Numbered from the stretch's first letter, positions 1 to 8,132 are shown. The stretch is 64,000 nucleotides of DNA from Thiothrix phosphatis (GCF_035668035.1 NZ_JAYMYJ010000012.1:67870-131869), one strand, 5' to 3'. Numbers and translations: made by a program. The notes: generated from the letters alone by a model not told the origin.

Positions 1-518
1 GATAACCAGTCATTGCCCGCCACCACCACCACCAGCATCGCTAACGGCACGAGCGCGACCAAGGACATGGCGGGGATGTAACGGGCGTAATAGGCTTCGA
101 GGGCCTCCACCCCGTCGCTGAGGGTGTTGATAAGGTCGCCAGAGCGTTCACCCGTCAACCACGCAGGCCCCAGTTGCTGTACCCGCTGGTAAAGTTGCTC
201 GCGGATGGCGAGTTTCACTTGCACGGCGGCGTGGAAAGCCGCTTGTTCTGATGCCCACGCCAACCCGGCACGCAGCAGGAAAATTGCCAGCATCCCCCAC
301 AGCCACGGCATGACATCTGCCAGTGTGGCTTGTTGGAACACCACTGCGTTGACAGTGCTTGCCATTAACCACGCCTGCATAATCAGCAGTAAGCCTGCAC
401 TCAGGCCAATGGTGACCGCCGCTTTCAGCCAGAAACCGGCATGGGTTTTCCAGCCTGTCAGGGCAGCGGTAATGGCAGGGGCTGGTTGCTGGGGCTTGGG
501 TTGGGCGGGTGTTGTCAT
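1..518 (-). CDS. cydD: Thiol reductant ABC exporter subunit CydD (N-terminal part only)
   Basis: The frame opens at an ATG at 518 and runs off the left edge, so only about 172 residues are present. It encodes a hydrophobic N-terminal transmembrane domain with the stretch EAYYARYIPAM, which matches the CydD equivalent DYYARYLPQM, and LGPAWLTGERSGDL. CydD with CydC forms the inner-membrane ABC exporter of glutathione and cysteine that is required to assemble cytochrome bd. Its position right behind cydABX supports this job. The ATP-binding half lies outside the window, so CydD is distinguished from CydC only by these N-terminal motifs. The order cydABX then cydD is the reverse of the better known cydDC-cydAB order. 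Confidence 0.85.
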   Translation of the reverse strand, partial: MTTPAQPKPQQPAPAITAALTGWKTHAGFWLKAAVTIGLSAGLLLIMQAWLMASTVNAVVFQQATLADVMPWLWGMLAIFLLRAGLAWASEQAAFHAAVQVKLAIREQLYQRVQQLGPAWLTGERSGDLINTLSDGVEALEAYYARYIPAMSLVALVPLAMLVVVVAGNDWL

Positions 519-538
519 GGGTTTATCGCTTACAGATG

Positions 539-565
539 AAAAGGGAGAGCATTGCCCTCCCTTTT
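539..565 (-). terminator. Hairpin terminator or attenuator between cydX and cydD
   Basis: The arms AAAAGGGAG (539-547) and CTCCCTTTT (557-565) are perfectly complementary with a 9-nt loop. The right arm ends in a T-run on either strand. On the minus strand it lies after cydX and before the cydD start at 518, so it would end or attenuate the cydABX transcript. Confidence 0.7.
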
Positions 566-583
566 GACAGCAGGTGTTACCCC

Positions 584-685
584 TTACTCATCCGCATCCA
601 GCCCGTTGAGTTCCAACCACATCACGTTGATGATGCCGAACGCACAAGCCAGCAATACGCCGAGAATCCAGGCGAAATACCACAT
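584..685 (-). CDS. cydX: Cytochrome bd-I accessory subunit CydX
   Basis: A 33-residue ORF starts MWYFAWILG and ends in an acidic tail (GLDADE). This is the CydX pattern: one N-in transmembrane helix beginning M-W-Y-F-x-W and a short charged C-terminus. CydX binds CydA and stabilises the haems of the bd oxidase. It starts 12 bp downstream of cydB and has a strong ribosome site (TAAGGAGGT) 6 nt before the ATG. It was found by direct translation because it is very short. Membrane position and family are clear from the sequence; the functional statement rests on family knowledge. Confidence 0.92.
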   Translation of the reverse strand: MWYFAWILGVLLACAFGIINVMWLELNGLDADE

Positions 686-697
686 AATCGTACCTCC

Positions 698-1840
698 TTA
701 GTAAACGGCGTGATCGTTGTCACGGATAAACTTGACCGTGATCTTGCCCCACAGCTGCTTGTAGCACCAGATGGTGTAGATCAGGATGATCGGCACAAAA
801 ATCAGCGCCGCCCAGAACATAATCGCCAGTGTCAGATGGCTGGAAGAAGAATCCCAGATCGTCAAACTATGGCTCGGGTTCAGGCTGGAAGGCATCACGA
901 ACGGGAACAAGGAAACCCCAGCCGTCATGATAACCCCGATCACGCTCAGGGAGCTGTGCAGGAAACTCAGCACCGGGCGATTCTTGCCAGCCAGCAGCAG
1001 CACCCCGAATGCACCCAGGAAGCCTGCCAAAGGCGCGGCAATCGCCAGCGGATGATGACCATAATTCGCCAGCCACGCACCCGCCATCGGCACCACCGTT
1101 TTCGCCACCGGATTAGGCAGCGACTGGTGTGAAGGCTCCTGGGTAATGGCAAAACCATCAATCCCTGCCCACAGCCAGATACCGGCCAGACCAAAGGTGA
1201 TCAGGACTCCCATGGCAGTCAGTTGCGCTGCTTTGCGCGAACGTTGATAAACTGCTTCGTCAGTACGCATCATCAGGTAGGTCGCCCCCTGCATCATAAA
1301 CATCAGCAGGCTGACCAGACCCGCCAGCACAGCAAACGGGTGGAACAGGGCAAACAATGAGCCATGGGTTTTGATGCGCAGGAATTCATCAAACTCGAAC
1401 GGCACACCCAGCAACAGATTGCCAAACGCCACCCCGATCACCAGCGGCGGAATAATGCCCGCAGCCACCAGGCCCCAGTCCCAGGTATTGCGCCAACGCG
1501 AGTCAGCAATTTTGGAACGGTAGTCAAACCCGACCGGGCGGAAAAACAGCGAGAACAACGTCAACACCAACGCCCAGTAGAAGGTCGAAAACGACGCGCC
1601 AAAGGTAATCGGCCATGCGGCAAAAATTGCCCCTGCCGCCAAAATCAACCACACCTGATTGCCGTCCCAATGCGGCGCAATCGTGTTGATGGCAACCCGG
1701 CGTTCCTCGTCGGTTTTTCCGACCACGCGCAGCAATGCACCCACGCCCATGTCAAAACCATCGGTCAAGGCAAAGCCGATGAACAAGATGCCAACCAGTA
1801 CCCACCAGATGACTTTCAGTGTTTCATAATCAAAAATCAT
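698..1840 (-). CDS. cydB: Cytochrome bd ubiquinol oxidase subunit II
   Basis: 380 residues, the normal CydB length. The N-terminus MIFDYETLKVIWWVLVG and the conserved block FALTDGFDMGVGAL, followed by the WDGNQVWL motif, identify CydB. Several hydrophobic helices follow. CydB forms the heterodimeric quinol oxidase with CydA in the inner membrane, reducing oxygen to water at high affinity. It begins 10 bp after cydA stops and ends 12 bp before cydX, so the three genes are one transcription unit. No anomalies are seen. Confidence 0.96.
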   Translation of the reverse strand: MIFDYETLKVIWWVLVGILFIGFALTDGFDMGVGALLRVVGKTDEERRVAINTIAPHWDGNQVWLILAAGAIFAAWPITFGASFSTFYWALVLTLFSLFFRPVGFDYRSKIADSRWRNTWDWGLVAAGIIPPLVIGVAFGNLLLGVPFEFDEFLRIKTHGSLFALFHPFAVLAGLVSLLMFMMQGATYLMMRTDEAVYQRSRKAAQLTAMGVLITFGLAGIWLWAGIDGFAITQEPSHQSLPNPVAKTVVPMAGAWLANYGHHPLAIAAPLAGFLGAFGVLLLAGKNRPVLSFLHSSLSVIGVIMTAGVSLFPFVMPSSLNPSHSLTIWDSSSSHLTLAIMFWAALIFVPIILIYTIWCYKQLWGKITVKFIRDNDHAVY

Positions 1841-1850
1841 GGTTTGCCCC

Positions 1851-3452
1851 TTACATCCGGCCGTTCATTTTGTCAGCGTAAACCGTACCGGCGTGACCGC
1901 CACCATTCTGCTCGAAATGGTAACGCCCGGTATGCAGGCTGCTTGGCCCCTGCTTGGCAAACTTGATCATCAGATACATTTCGACAATCAGCAGGATGGT
2001 GTAGAAGAACACAAACCCGGCAATCGAACCGATCAAGTCCCATTCAGTCAGGGTCGAAGTCCCCAGGAAAGTCGGCAACACTTCACCAATCGCCCACGGC
2101 TGACGCCCGTATTCCGCCACGAACCAGCCAGACTCAATCGCAATCCACGGCAATGGCAAACTCCAGAACACCACCCGCAGCAACCATCTTTTCTGGAAAG
2201 CCGTGCGCTTGGCGGTGTGGTAGAACGACAACGCAAACACCAGCAACATCGCAAACCCAGCCGCCACCATGATGCGGAACACCCAGAACAACGGTGCTAC
2301 ATGCGGTACGGTATCTTTCGCTGCCAGCTTGATTTGCCCCTCAGTCGCATCCACCACATTCGGCGTATAACGCTTCAGCAGCAGGCCGTAACCCAGGTCA
2401 TTCTTGATCCGGTCAAAACTTTCTTTGTCCACATCCGAAGCCGTGCCTTGGCGCATTTTCAGGAACAGGTCGTAAGCCAACATCCCGTTACGGATGCGGT
2501 GTTCGTTATCCGCCACCAGATCGTTGATGCCCTTGACTTCCTCGCTCAGGGAGCGGGTGGCAATCAAGCCCAGCGCGTAAGGGACTTTGATGGCGAACTC
2601 GTTTTCACCCTTTTCCTGGTTCGGCCAGGCACCCAGGTTGAAACCGGCTGGGGCAGGCTCGGTATGCCACTCCGCCTCAATCGCCGCCAGCTTCATCTTT
2701 TGCACATCGCCCGCTTCGTAACCGCTTTCGTCACCCAGCAGGATCACGGAGAGGATCGAGGCCATGCCGAAACCAGCCGCAATCGCAAATGAACGCTTGG
2801 CAAAACCAATGTCACGCCCTTTCAGCAAATACCAGGCGCTGATCGACAGCACAAACATTGCGCCGGTCACATAGCCCGCCGCCACTGTATGCACAAACTT
2901 GACCTGCGCCACCGGGTTGAACAGCACCGCACCGAAATCCACCATTTCCATGCGCATGGTTTCGTAGCTGAATTCTGCCCCCACCGGATTTTGCATCCAG
3001 CCATTGGCAATCAGTATCCACAGCGCGGACAGGTTGGTTCCCAACGCCATCAACCAAGTCACACTCAAATGCTGCACTTTGCTCAGACGATCCCAACCGA
3101 AGAAAAACAGACCGACGAAAGTCGATTCGAGGAAGAAAGCCATCAAGCCTTCAATGGCGAGCGGTGCACCGAACACGTCACCGACATAGTGGGAATAGTA
3201 GGCCCAGTTCGTCCCAAACTGGAACTCCATGGTCAAGCCGGTAGTGACGCCCAGCGCGAAGTTGATGCCAAACAGCTTGCCCCAGAATTTCACCATATCC
3301 TTGTAAATCTGTTTGCCAGTCATGACGTACACAGACTCCATAATGGCGAGCATGAACGTCATTCCCAGCGTCAGCGGGACAAACAGGAAATGGTAAAGGG
3401 CAGTTATGGCGAATTGTAGCCGCGACAGCTCGACGACTTCATCAGTTATCAT
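1851..3452 (-). CDS. cydA: Cytochrome bd ubiquinol oxidase subunit I
   Basis: 533 residues, slightly longer than the 522 of E. coli, so a long Q-loop form is likely. The N-terminal haem region ALYHFLFVPLTLGM contains the b595-type His. MEFQFGTNW and the following AIEGLMAFFLEST supply the conserved Glu residues of the proton and haem d site. GRQPWAIGEVLPT is the CydA signature. It catalyses quinol oxidation and oxygen reduction in the inner membrane. It is the first gene of cydABX and is divergent from proS. A candidate Fnr-type site lies 126 bp upstream of its start (3578-3591), which would fit oxygen-dependent control. The C-terminal tail is Gly/His-containing, without a known motif. Confidence 0.97.
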   Translation of the reverse strand: MITDEVVELSRLQFAITALYHFLFVPLTLGMTFMLAIMESVYVMTGKQIYKDMVKFWGKLFGINFALGVTTGLTMEFQFGTNWAYYSHYVGDVFGAPLAIEGLMAFFLESTFVGLFFFGWDRLSKVQHLSVTWLMALGTNLSALWILIANGWMQNPVGAEFSYETMRMEMVDFGAVLFNPVAQVKFVHTVAAGYVTGAMFVLSISAWYLLKGRDIGFAKRSFAIAAGFGMASILSVILLGDESGYEAGDVQKMKLAAIEAEWHTEPAPAGFNLGAWPNQEKGENEFAIKVPYALGLIATRSLSEEVKGINDLVADNEHRIRNGMLAYDLFLKMRQGTASDVDKESFDRIKNDLGYGLLLKRYTPNVVDATEGQIKLAAKDTVPHVAPLFWVFRIMVAAGFAMLLVFALSFYHTAKRTAFQKRWLLRVVFWSLPLPWIAIESGWFVAEYGRQPWAIGEVLPTFLGTSTLTEWDLIGSIAGFVFFYTILLIVEMYLMIKFAKQGPSSLHTGRYHFEQNGGGHAGTVYADKMNGRM

Positions 3453-3577
3453 GTTACCTCCTCAGCAATGAACCTGATGTATTGATGGAACGCTTTGCCG
3501 CAACCTGTTTTATGGCCCTCCAACCCTTGGATTGCGACATAGTTGACTAAACTACTATGGATTGCACTGCAACAGCA

Positions 3578-3591
3578 TTGATAACGGTCAA
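3578..3591. promoter_or_regulatory. Candidate Fnr/Anr-type binding site in front of cydA
   Basis: TTGATAACGGTCAA reads TTGAT-N4-GTCAA, one mismatch from the Fnr consensus TTGAT-N4-ATCAA. It lies in the 260-bp cydA/proS divergent region. The window encodes an Fnr-like regulator whose recognition helix keeps the E-x-x-S-R residues that read TTGAT half-sites (13930-14634). Function is inferred; no promoter for cydA was placed with confidence. Confidence 0.45.
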
Positions 3592-3650
3592 TCTGCGCAA
3601 GAATTTTTGCTGCATACCAGCCACTTAGCCTAAACCTGCTGCCACAGGGG

Positions 3651-3679
3651 TTCCGAAAACCGGCGTCGAATCCTATAAT
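3651..3679 (+). promoter_or_regulatory. Sigma-70 type promoter for proS
   Basis: TTCCGA (3651-3656) and TATAAT (3674-3679) are separated by exactly 17 bp. The predicted start would give a leader of about 27 nt before the proS ATG at 3713. The -10 is perfect and the -35 is weak. No strong Shine-Dalgarno sequence is seen between the promoter and the start codon. Confidence 0.6.
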
Positions 3680-3712
3680 TGCGGGTTTCCCATACCGGAT
3701 AAAGACACCTCC

Positions 3713-5431
3713 ATGCGAGTTTCCCGATTCCCCCTCACCACCTTGCGTGAAACCCCTGCTGACGCCGAAATTGTCAGCCACAAACTGATGCTGCGGGCAG
3801 GCATGATCCGCCGCCTCGCTTCCGGCCTGTATACCTGGATGCCCTATGGCCTGCGCGTGCTGCGCAAGGTCGAAGCCATCGTGCGCGAAGAAATGAACAA
3901 CGCGGGCGCCATCGAGGTGCTGATGCCGTCGGTGCAACCGGCGGAACTGTGGCGGGAATCGGGCCGCTGGGAAAAATACGGCGCGGAACTGTTGCGCATC
4001 AAGGATCGGAATGCCCGTGAATTCTGTTACGGCCCGACCCACGAGGAAATCATCACCGACTACGCCCGCAAGGAACTGAGCAGCTACAAGCAGCTGCCGA
4101 TCAATTTCTATCAGATCCAGACCAAGTTCCGTGACGAAGTGCGCCCACGGTTTGGCGTGATGCGCGCGCGTGAATTCCTGATGAAGGACGCCTATTCCTT
4201 CCACCTGAGCCAGGAATCCTTGCAGGAAACCTACGACGCCATGTATGCCGCCTACTCGCGCATTTTTGAACGGCTCGGGCTGGATTTCCGGCCAGTGCAG
4301 GCTGACACCGGCTCCATCGGCGGCAATGCCTCGCACGAATTCCATGTGCTAGCGGAATCGGGGGAAGACGCCATCGCCTTCGCCAGCGGCAGCAGCTACG
4401 CCGCCAATGTCGAGCTGGCGGAAGCCGTTTCCCTGCTGGCCGAACGCGCCGCGCCAACCGAAGCCATGCGCGAAGTCGACACCCCCAATGCCAAAACCAT
4501 CGAGGAACTGGTCGGACAATTCGGCCTGCCGATTGAAAAAACTGTCAAAACGCTGATCGTGGCGGCCTCCGATGCAACTGACGCCGACTTCGTGGCGTTG
4601 CTGGTACGCGGCGACCATACCCTGAACGCCGTCAAGGCGGAAAAATTGCCGGAAGTCGCCTCCCCGCTGTGCTTCGCCCGCGAAGACGAAATCCGCGCAC
4701 TGATCGGCGCTGGCCCCGGTTCGCTTGGCCCGGTCAACCTGCCGATTCCGTGCATTGCTGACCGCACTGTCGCCAATATGGCTGATTTCAGCGCTGGCGC
4801 GAACATCGACGGCAAACACTATTTCGGCATCAACTGGGAGCGCGACGCCGCCCTGCCCCAGGTCGCCGACCTGCGCAATGTGCTGGATGGCGACCTCAGC
4901 CCGGATGGTTGTGGCGTGCTCTCCATCGTGCGCGGCGTTGAAGTCGGCCACATTTTCCAGTTGGGGAAAAAATATTCCGAAGCCATGAACGCCACCGTGT
5001 TGGATGAAAGTGGACGCGCGCAGGTGATGACCATGGGCTGCTACGGCATCGGCGTTTCCCGGGTGGTCGCCGCCGCTATTGAGCAAAATAACGATGAATA
5101 CGGCATCCGCTGGCCTGACGCCATTGCACCTTTCACCGTAGTGATCGCCCCACTGAATATGCAGAAATCGCCGGAAGTCGCCGCCAAGGCCGAAGAATTG
5201 TACGCGCAACTGCAAGCTGCTGGCGTGGATGTGCTGCTGGATGACCGTGCCTTGCGTCCGGGCGTGATGTTCGCCGACCATGAGCTGCTGGGGATTCCGC
5301 ACCGGGTCATCATTTCTGAGCGCGGCTTGCAGGCTGGTGAAATTGAACACAAGGCGCGCAGCGGTGGTGAAGCGGCGAAAGTGCCGACAGCTGACATTAT
5401 TGGCTTTATTCAGGGGAAGCTGAAAGGCTAA
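3713..5431 (+). CDS. proS: Prolyl-tRNA synthetase
   Basis: 572 residues, the length of bacterial ProS with the INS editing insertion. Class II motifs are present: motif 2 FRDEVRPRFGVMRAREFLMKD and motif 3 GCYGIGVSRVVAA. The segment between them (about residues 240-380) is the YbaK-like editing domain that hydrolyses Ala-tRNA(Pro). The C-terminus is the anticodon-binding domain (LNMQKSPEVAAKAEELY, then DDRALRPGVMFADHELLGIP). It ligates proline to tRNA(Pro) in the cytoplasm. It stands alone, divergent from cydA. It is a typical housekeeping gene without anomalies and marks the left border of the accessory interval. Confidence 0.98.
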   Translation: MRVSRFPLTTLRETPADAEIVSHKLMLRAGMIRRLASGLYTWMPYGLRVLRKVEAIVREEMNNAGAIEVLMPSVQPAELWRESGRWEKYGAELLRIKDRNAREFCYGPTHEEIITDYARKELSSYKQLPINFYQIQTKFRDEVRPRFGVMRAREFLMKDAYSFHLSQESLQETYDAMYAAYSRIFERLGLDFRPVQADTGSIGGNASHEFHVLAESGEDAIAFASGSSYAANVELAEAVSLLAERAAPTEAMREVDTPNAKTIEELVGQFGLPIEKTVKTLIVAASDATDADFVALLVRGDHTLNAVKAEKLPEVASPLCFAREDEIRALIGAGPGSLGPVNLPIPCIADRTVANMADFSAGANIDGKHYFGINWERDAALPQVADLRNVLDGDLSPDGCGVLSIVRGVEVGHIFQLGKKYSEAMNATVLDESGRAQVMTMGCYGIGVSRVVAAAIEQNNDEYGIRWPDAIAPFTVVIAPLNMQKSPEVAAKAEELYAQLQAAGVDVLLDDRALRPGVMFADHELLGIPHRVIISERGLQAGEIEHKARSGGEAAKVPTADIIGFIQGKLKG

Positions 5432-5460
5432 CACGGTTAAACCTTGTAACAACTTTCATA

Positions 5461-5489
5461 AGGCGAAGAGCGTGCGCTGCTCTTCGCCT
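5461..5489 (+). terminator. Hairpin downstream of proS
   Basis: AGGCGAAGAGC (5461-5471) pairs perfectly with GCTCTTCGCCT (5479-5489) around a 7-nt loop, 30 bp after the proS stop codon. There is no T-run behind it, so it may act as an RNA-protecting hairpin or a weak terminator rather than a classical intrinsic one. Confidence 0.55.
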
Positions 5490-5509
5490 AGCGTCACTAA
5501 ACGACCATC

Positions 5510-5680
5510 AGCTAAAGCTGAAGGGTTCAGCGCGGGTCGCAGAGGACTGAAAGTCCACCCGATACGCTCCCCGCGCTTTTAAGAGTCGCTCACGAAAATA
5601 CCACTGCAACATCTTAACTTCCTTAAAAGAGCGACTTGAGCTAAAGCTGACCGGCTAAAGCCGGTGGTTTTAACCTTGAG
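5510..5680. other. Nested-hairpin block, possible IS200/IS605-type remnant or structured RNA
   Basis: This 171-bp stretch lies in the 350-bp gap between proS and the next gene and has no ORF. It is packed with perfect short stems: GCTGAA/TTCAGC (5517-5531), an outer CGCGGG/CCCGCG (5531-5575) enclosing GGGT/ACCC and GGACT/AGTCC (5534-5560), AGTCGCTC/GAGCGACT (5584-5636) and ACCGGCT/AGCCGGT (5650-5665) followed by GGTTTTAACC. The motif AGCTAAAGCTGA occurs in direct orientation at 5510-5521 and 5639-5650. Such end hairpins are reminiscent of IS200/IS605 ends or their omega-RNA, but no transposase is present. A non-autonomous element, a structured RNA or IS debris are all possible. Confidence 0.45.
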
Positions 5681-5699
5681 CATGGATAATAAATTATAA

Positions 5700-5740
5700 T
5701 TGACATTAATAATTGACATTAATAAAATTGAATGTAAACT
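5700..5740 (+). promoter_or_regulatory. Promoter with tandem 13-bp repeat
   Basis: The unit TTGACATTAATAA occurs twice in tandem (5700-5712 and 5713-5725), each with a perfect -35 TTGACA. The second TTGACA (5713-5718) has a -10 candidate TAAACT at 5735-5740 with 16-bp spacing. It lies 42-82 bp before the next gene. The doubled -35 could mean overlapping promoters or an operator repeat. Confidence 0.5.
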
Positions 5741-5781
5741 ATAGTTTCCTTATCTAACATTACAACTCACGAGGTTTCTAG

Positions 5782-6681
5782 ATGAAAAAACTACCTAAGT
5801 TGATTGCAATATCAACCATAACTTTTTTTCTTGTTAGCATCCCCTTGTTCGCCGCTGCCGACAGTGACAGTGACAGTGACAGCAAAGATATTGCACAGAT
5901 GACCCAAACGGCTGATCTTGTATTTCAAGGAAAAGTTACCTCCATTGATTACAAAACATCGGAGGCAGGCGACCCATTCACATTTGTAACCTACCAAGTC
6001 GATAAAGTCATTTCTGGCAGCTATACCGACCCAACCATTACCCTCCGATTTAATGGCGGCTTTATGGATGCTACGCACACTCTCTACAGCATGTCTTCAG
6101 AACAACCTACATTTGATGTGGGCGACGAAGATATGCTTTTTGTGAAAGGCAATGGCGATAGTGGTTGTCCACTGGTTGGCTGTACCAACGGACGGATTCG
6201 TGTTATCCAAGGTATATACCAAGACGATAGCGGACATGAGTTGCTTGAGACTAGCAACCAGACCACCGACACATTGGAGACAGGAGATCGTATTCCTTCC
6301 CAGACGGTAGATACCCATAAAGCCGGGAATATGACTTTTTCTTTAAAATATTCCGAAAGACCTGCCGGAGCAAATGTCAAAAAATATGGGCAACGCATTA
6401 CTTCTGAAAGTCTGAATGGACTGGTTGCCAAGCATCGTCCCAAAAATCCCAAAAAAGTAGTCAGTGCTAACAAAGGTCAAAAAATTCTTAGTCGGAACAC
6501 GTTGCAAACAATGGGCGTAATAGTACCTACCGCCAATCAGCCTGATGCCCAAGCAGCCCAGCAGAGTTTTGAAGCCATATCTCCTACTGAGCAAGCCATC
6601 CTGAATGAACAGAAGGCTCAGGAAGAAATTAATCAAATGGCAATTCCTCAACTTGAAGTTGATGGGACTACCGGCAATTAA
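5782..6681 (+). CDS. Exported protein with a possible TIMP/netrin-like N-terminal domain
   Basis: 299 residues. A classical signal peptide (MKKLPKL, hydrophobic core, LFAAA) is followed by DSDSDSDS, encoded by four hexamers GACAGT/GACAGC at 5860-5883. Residues about 40-105 read TADLVFQGKVTSIDY, then TYQVDKVISGSY. This spacing resembles the OB-fold NTR domain of tissue inhibitors of metalloproteinases (ADLVIxAKV ... Y.IK..KMxKG). GCPLVGC may form a disulfide. The C-terminal third is rich in Lys, Gln and Ala and has no recognised fold. It starts 39 bp upstream of a secreted metzincin gene in the same direction, so the two are probably co-expressed. The NTR assignment is an inference from pattern only. 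Base composition is visibly AT-richer than the flanks. Confidence 0.6.
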   Translation: MKKLPKLIAISTITFFLVSIPLFAAADSDSDSDSKDIAQMTQTADLVFQGKVTSIDYKTSEAGDPFTFVTYQVDKVISGSYTDPTITLRFNGGFMDATHTLYSMSSEQPTFDVGDEDMLFVKGNGDSGCPLVGCTNGRIRVIQGIYQDDSGHELLETSNQTTDTLETGDRIPSQTVDTHKAGNMTFSLKYSERPAGANVKKYGQRITSESLNGLVAKHRPKNPKKVVSANKGQKILSRNTLQTMGVIVPTANQPDAQAAQQSFEAISPTEQAILNEQKAQEEINQMAIPQLEVDGTTGN

Positions 6682-6720
6682 GTCAAATAATTTAGCAAAT
6701 ATACTCAAGGATTTATCGTC

Positions 6721-8016
6721 ATGATTAACAACTACCTACGTCTGCTTGCGGCAATGGTTCTTTCTACATTTGTGCTGCCTCAGCAGGCATTTGCCTTTAC
6801 AGTGAGTACCTGTACTTATGATGGTTCAACCAATATTCCCGCCATGGAAACAAACAGAAATCCTGATGTTTACTTTGGTGCAACAATTCCTTCAGGTTCT
6901 TCTCAATTTACTGCACTAACACAAGCATTGTCAGCAGTAAACAGAGTACCCGCAAATATCTCTTTCCGCGGTGTCATTTTCGGCACGGGAGCATCAGACG
7001 CAGTAGCGCCTGCATTTGATGCTGGCATTTCCCGTTTTTGGAGTATGGAATACTATATTTACAGAAAGCCAGATGGCACTGTTGACACATCCCGTCGCAT
7101 TCCCTCCATGACTGGCAACTTCCTGAATGAATTCTATTTCTCGAATGATCCCACAATGGATAACGCCCACACCACTACAAGCTATGTCAATTGTGTATTA
7201 GTTGACAAGGATGTAATATTTAACACAACACCCTACTCGGTGGATGCCAATGGCAACCGTATGCCAATGTCTTGGACATATTCAGACTCAGCGAGTAGCT
7301 CCCTTGCCTATGAAGGGGCATCCCGCCCATTCAAACCAACGGCCATTCATGAAACGCTCCATTACCTCGGACTTGGTCATGAGCAGGATATTTACAATAT
7401 CATGGGAACTGATTTCACACACGTAGGTATAAATGGATCAACCACCATCCCCTACGTTGGAGAAGATGCAGCTAGCGGCTTAGTTTCCATCTATGGCACG
7501 ACTCCATACACTGCCAAGCAAGATTTGGGTATTTCACATTGGTATCGTTGGAATCAAACATCTGGAGCACCCAGTGGAGAGGAGAATTACAGCAGGCATA
7601 CTCGCACCCGCATCTATGATACATCCAATAATCTCATTACTGATTGCGTAAAAACCGATAACTCGGCCTGCAAGTTTAATGAATACGAAAAGGATCAATT
7701 TTTCAAGGTTAGCAAAGGTCAAACTATCCGTCCTCAGTTTATAATTGAAAACAATGGCCTATGGAATGTCCAAGCTCCTGTCTATTACTATCTATCTACA
7801 GATAATGTCATCACGACAGCAGACACCCTCTTGAAAACCGTGAATAGAACTATTTCTCGGGACGCTCCTGACTTGGTTTATGAAAGCGTGACATTGCCAT
7901 CCACTCTGGTTTCTGGCCAGAAATATTACATTGGTGCAATTGTTGACCCTAACAATAGTTTTACTGAATTGTTAGAAACCAACAACAGTGCCTACATTGG
8001 TATTCATGTCAAGTAA
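6721..8016 (+). CDS. Secreted metzincin-type zinc protease with C-terminal CARDB-like domain
   Basis: 431 residues with a signal peptide (cleavage likely after QQAFA). The zinc site HETLHYLGLGH (His210, Glu211, His214, His220) is the full HExxHxxGxxH metzincin motif, and YNIMG with Met228 is a plausible Met-turn. The catalytic domain spans roughly residues 25-260. The last 100 residues (DLVYESVTLP ... YYIGAIVDPNNSFTELLETNN) resemble a CARDB adhesion-type beta-sandwich. It should be an extracellular endopeptidase; its substrate is unknown. No propeptide cysteine switch was recognised. It directly follows the gene with the TIMP-like pattern, which suggests a protease/partner relation. It is AT-rich like its neighbours. 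Confidence 0.82.
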   Translation: MINNYLRLLAAMVLSTFVLPQQAFAFTVSTCTYDGSTNIPAMETNRNPDVYFGATIPSGSSQFTALTQALSAVNRVPANISFRGVIFGTGASDAVAPAFDAGISRFWSMEYYIYRKPDGTVDTSRRIPSMTGNFLNEFYFSNDPTMDNAHTTTSYVNCVLVDKDVIFNTTPYSVDANGNRMPMSWTYSDSASSSLAYEGASRPFKPTAIHETLHYLGLGHEQDIYNIMGTDFTHVGINGSTTIPYVGEDAASGLVSIYGTTPYTAKQDLGISHWYRWNQTSGAPSGEENYSRHTRTRIYDTSNNLITDCVKTDNSACKFNEYEKDQFFKVSKGQTIRPQFIIENNGLWNVQAPVYYYLSTDNVITTADTLLKTVNRTISRDAPDLVYESVTLPSTLVSGQKYYIGAIVDPNNSFTELLETNNSAYIGIHVK

Positions 8017-8027
8017 TGCTCCCCTCT

Positions 8028-8061
8028 ATGAGACTGCCCCATCCGGCAGGGGCAGTCTCAT
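8028..8061 (+). terminator. Strong hairpin after the metzincin gene
   Basis: ATGAGACTGCCCC (8028-8040) pairs perfectly with GGGGCAGTCTCAT (8049-8061) around an 8-nt loop, 11 bp after the stop codon. The 13-bp stem is very stable, but no T-run follows. It probably marks the 3' end of the two-gene transcript. Confidence 0.65.
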
Positions 8062-8132
8062 AACAAGCAGCCACGATTTCCACATCAGCTGCTAAAATTC
8101 GGTTAATATGTTTTTTATTAAAGATGTAACCC

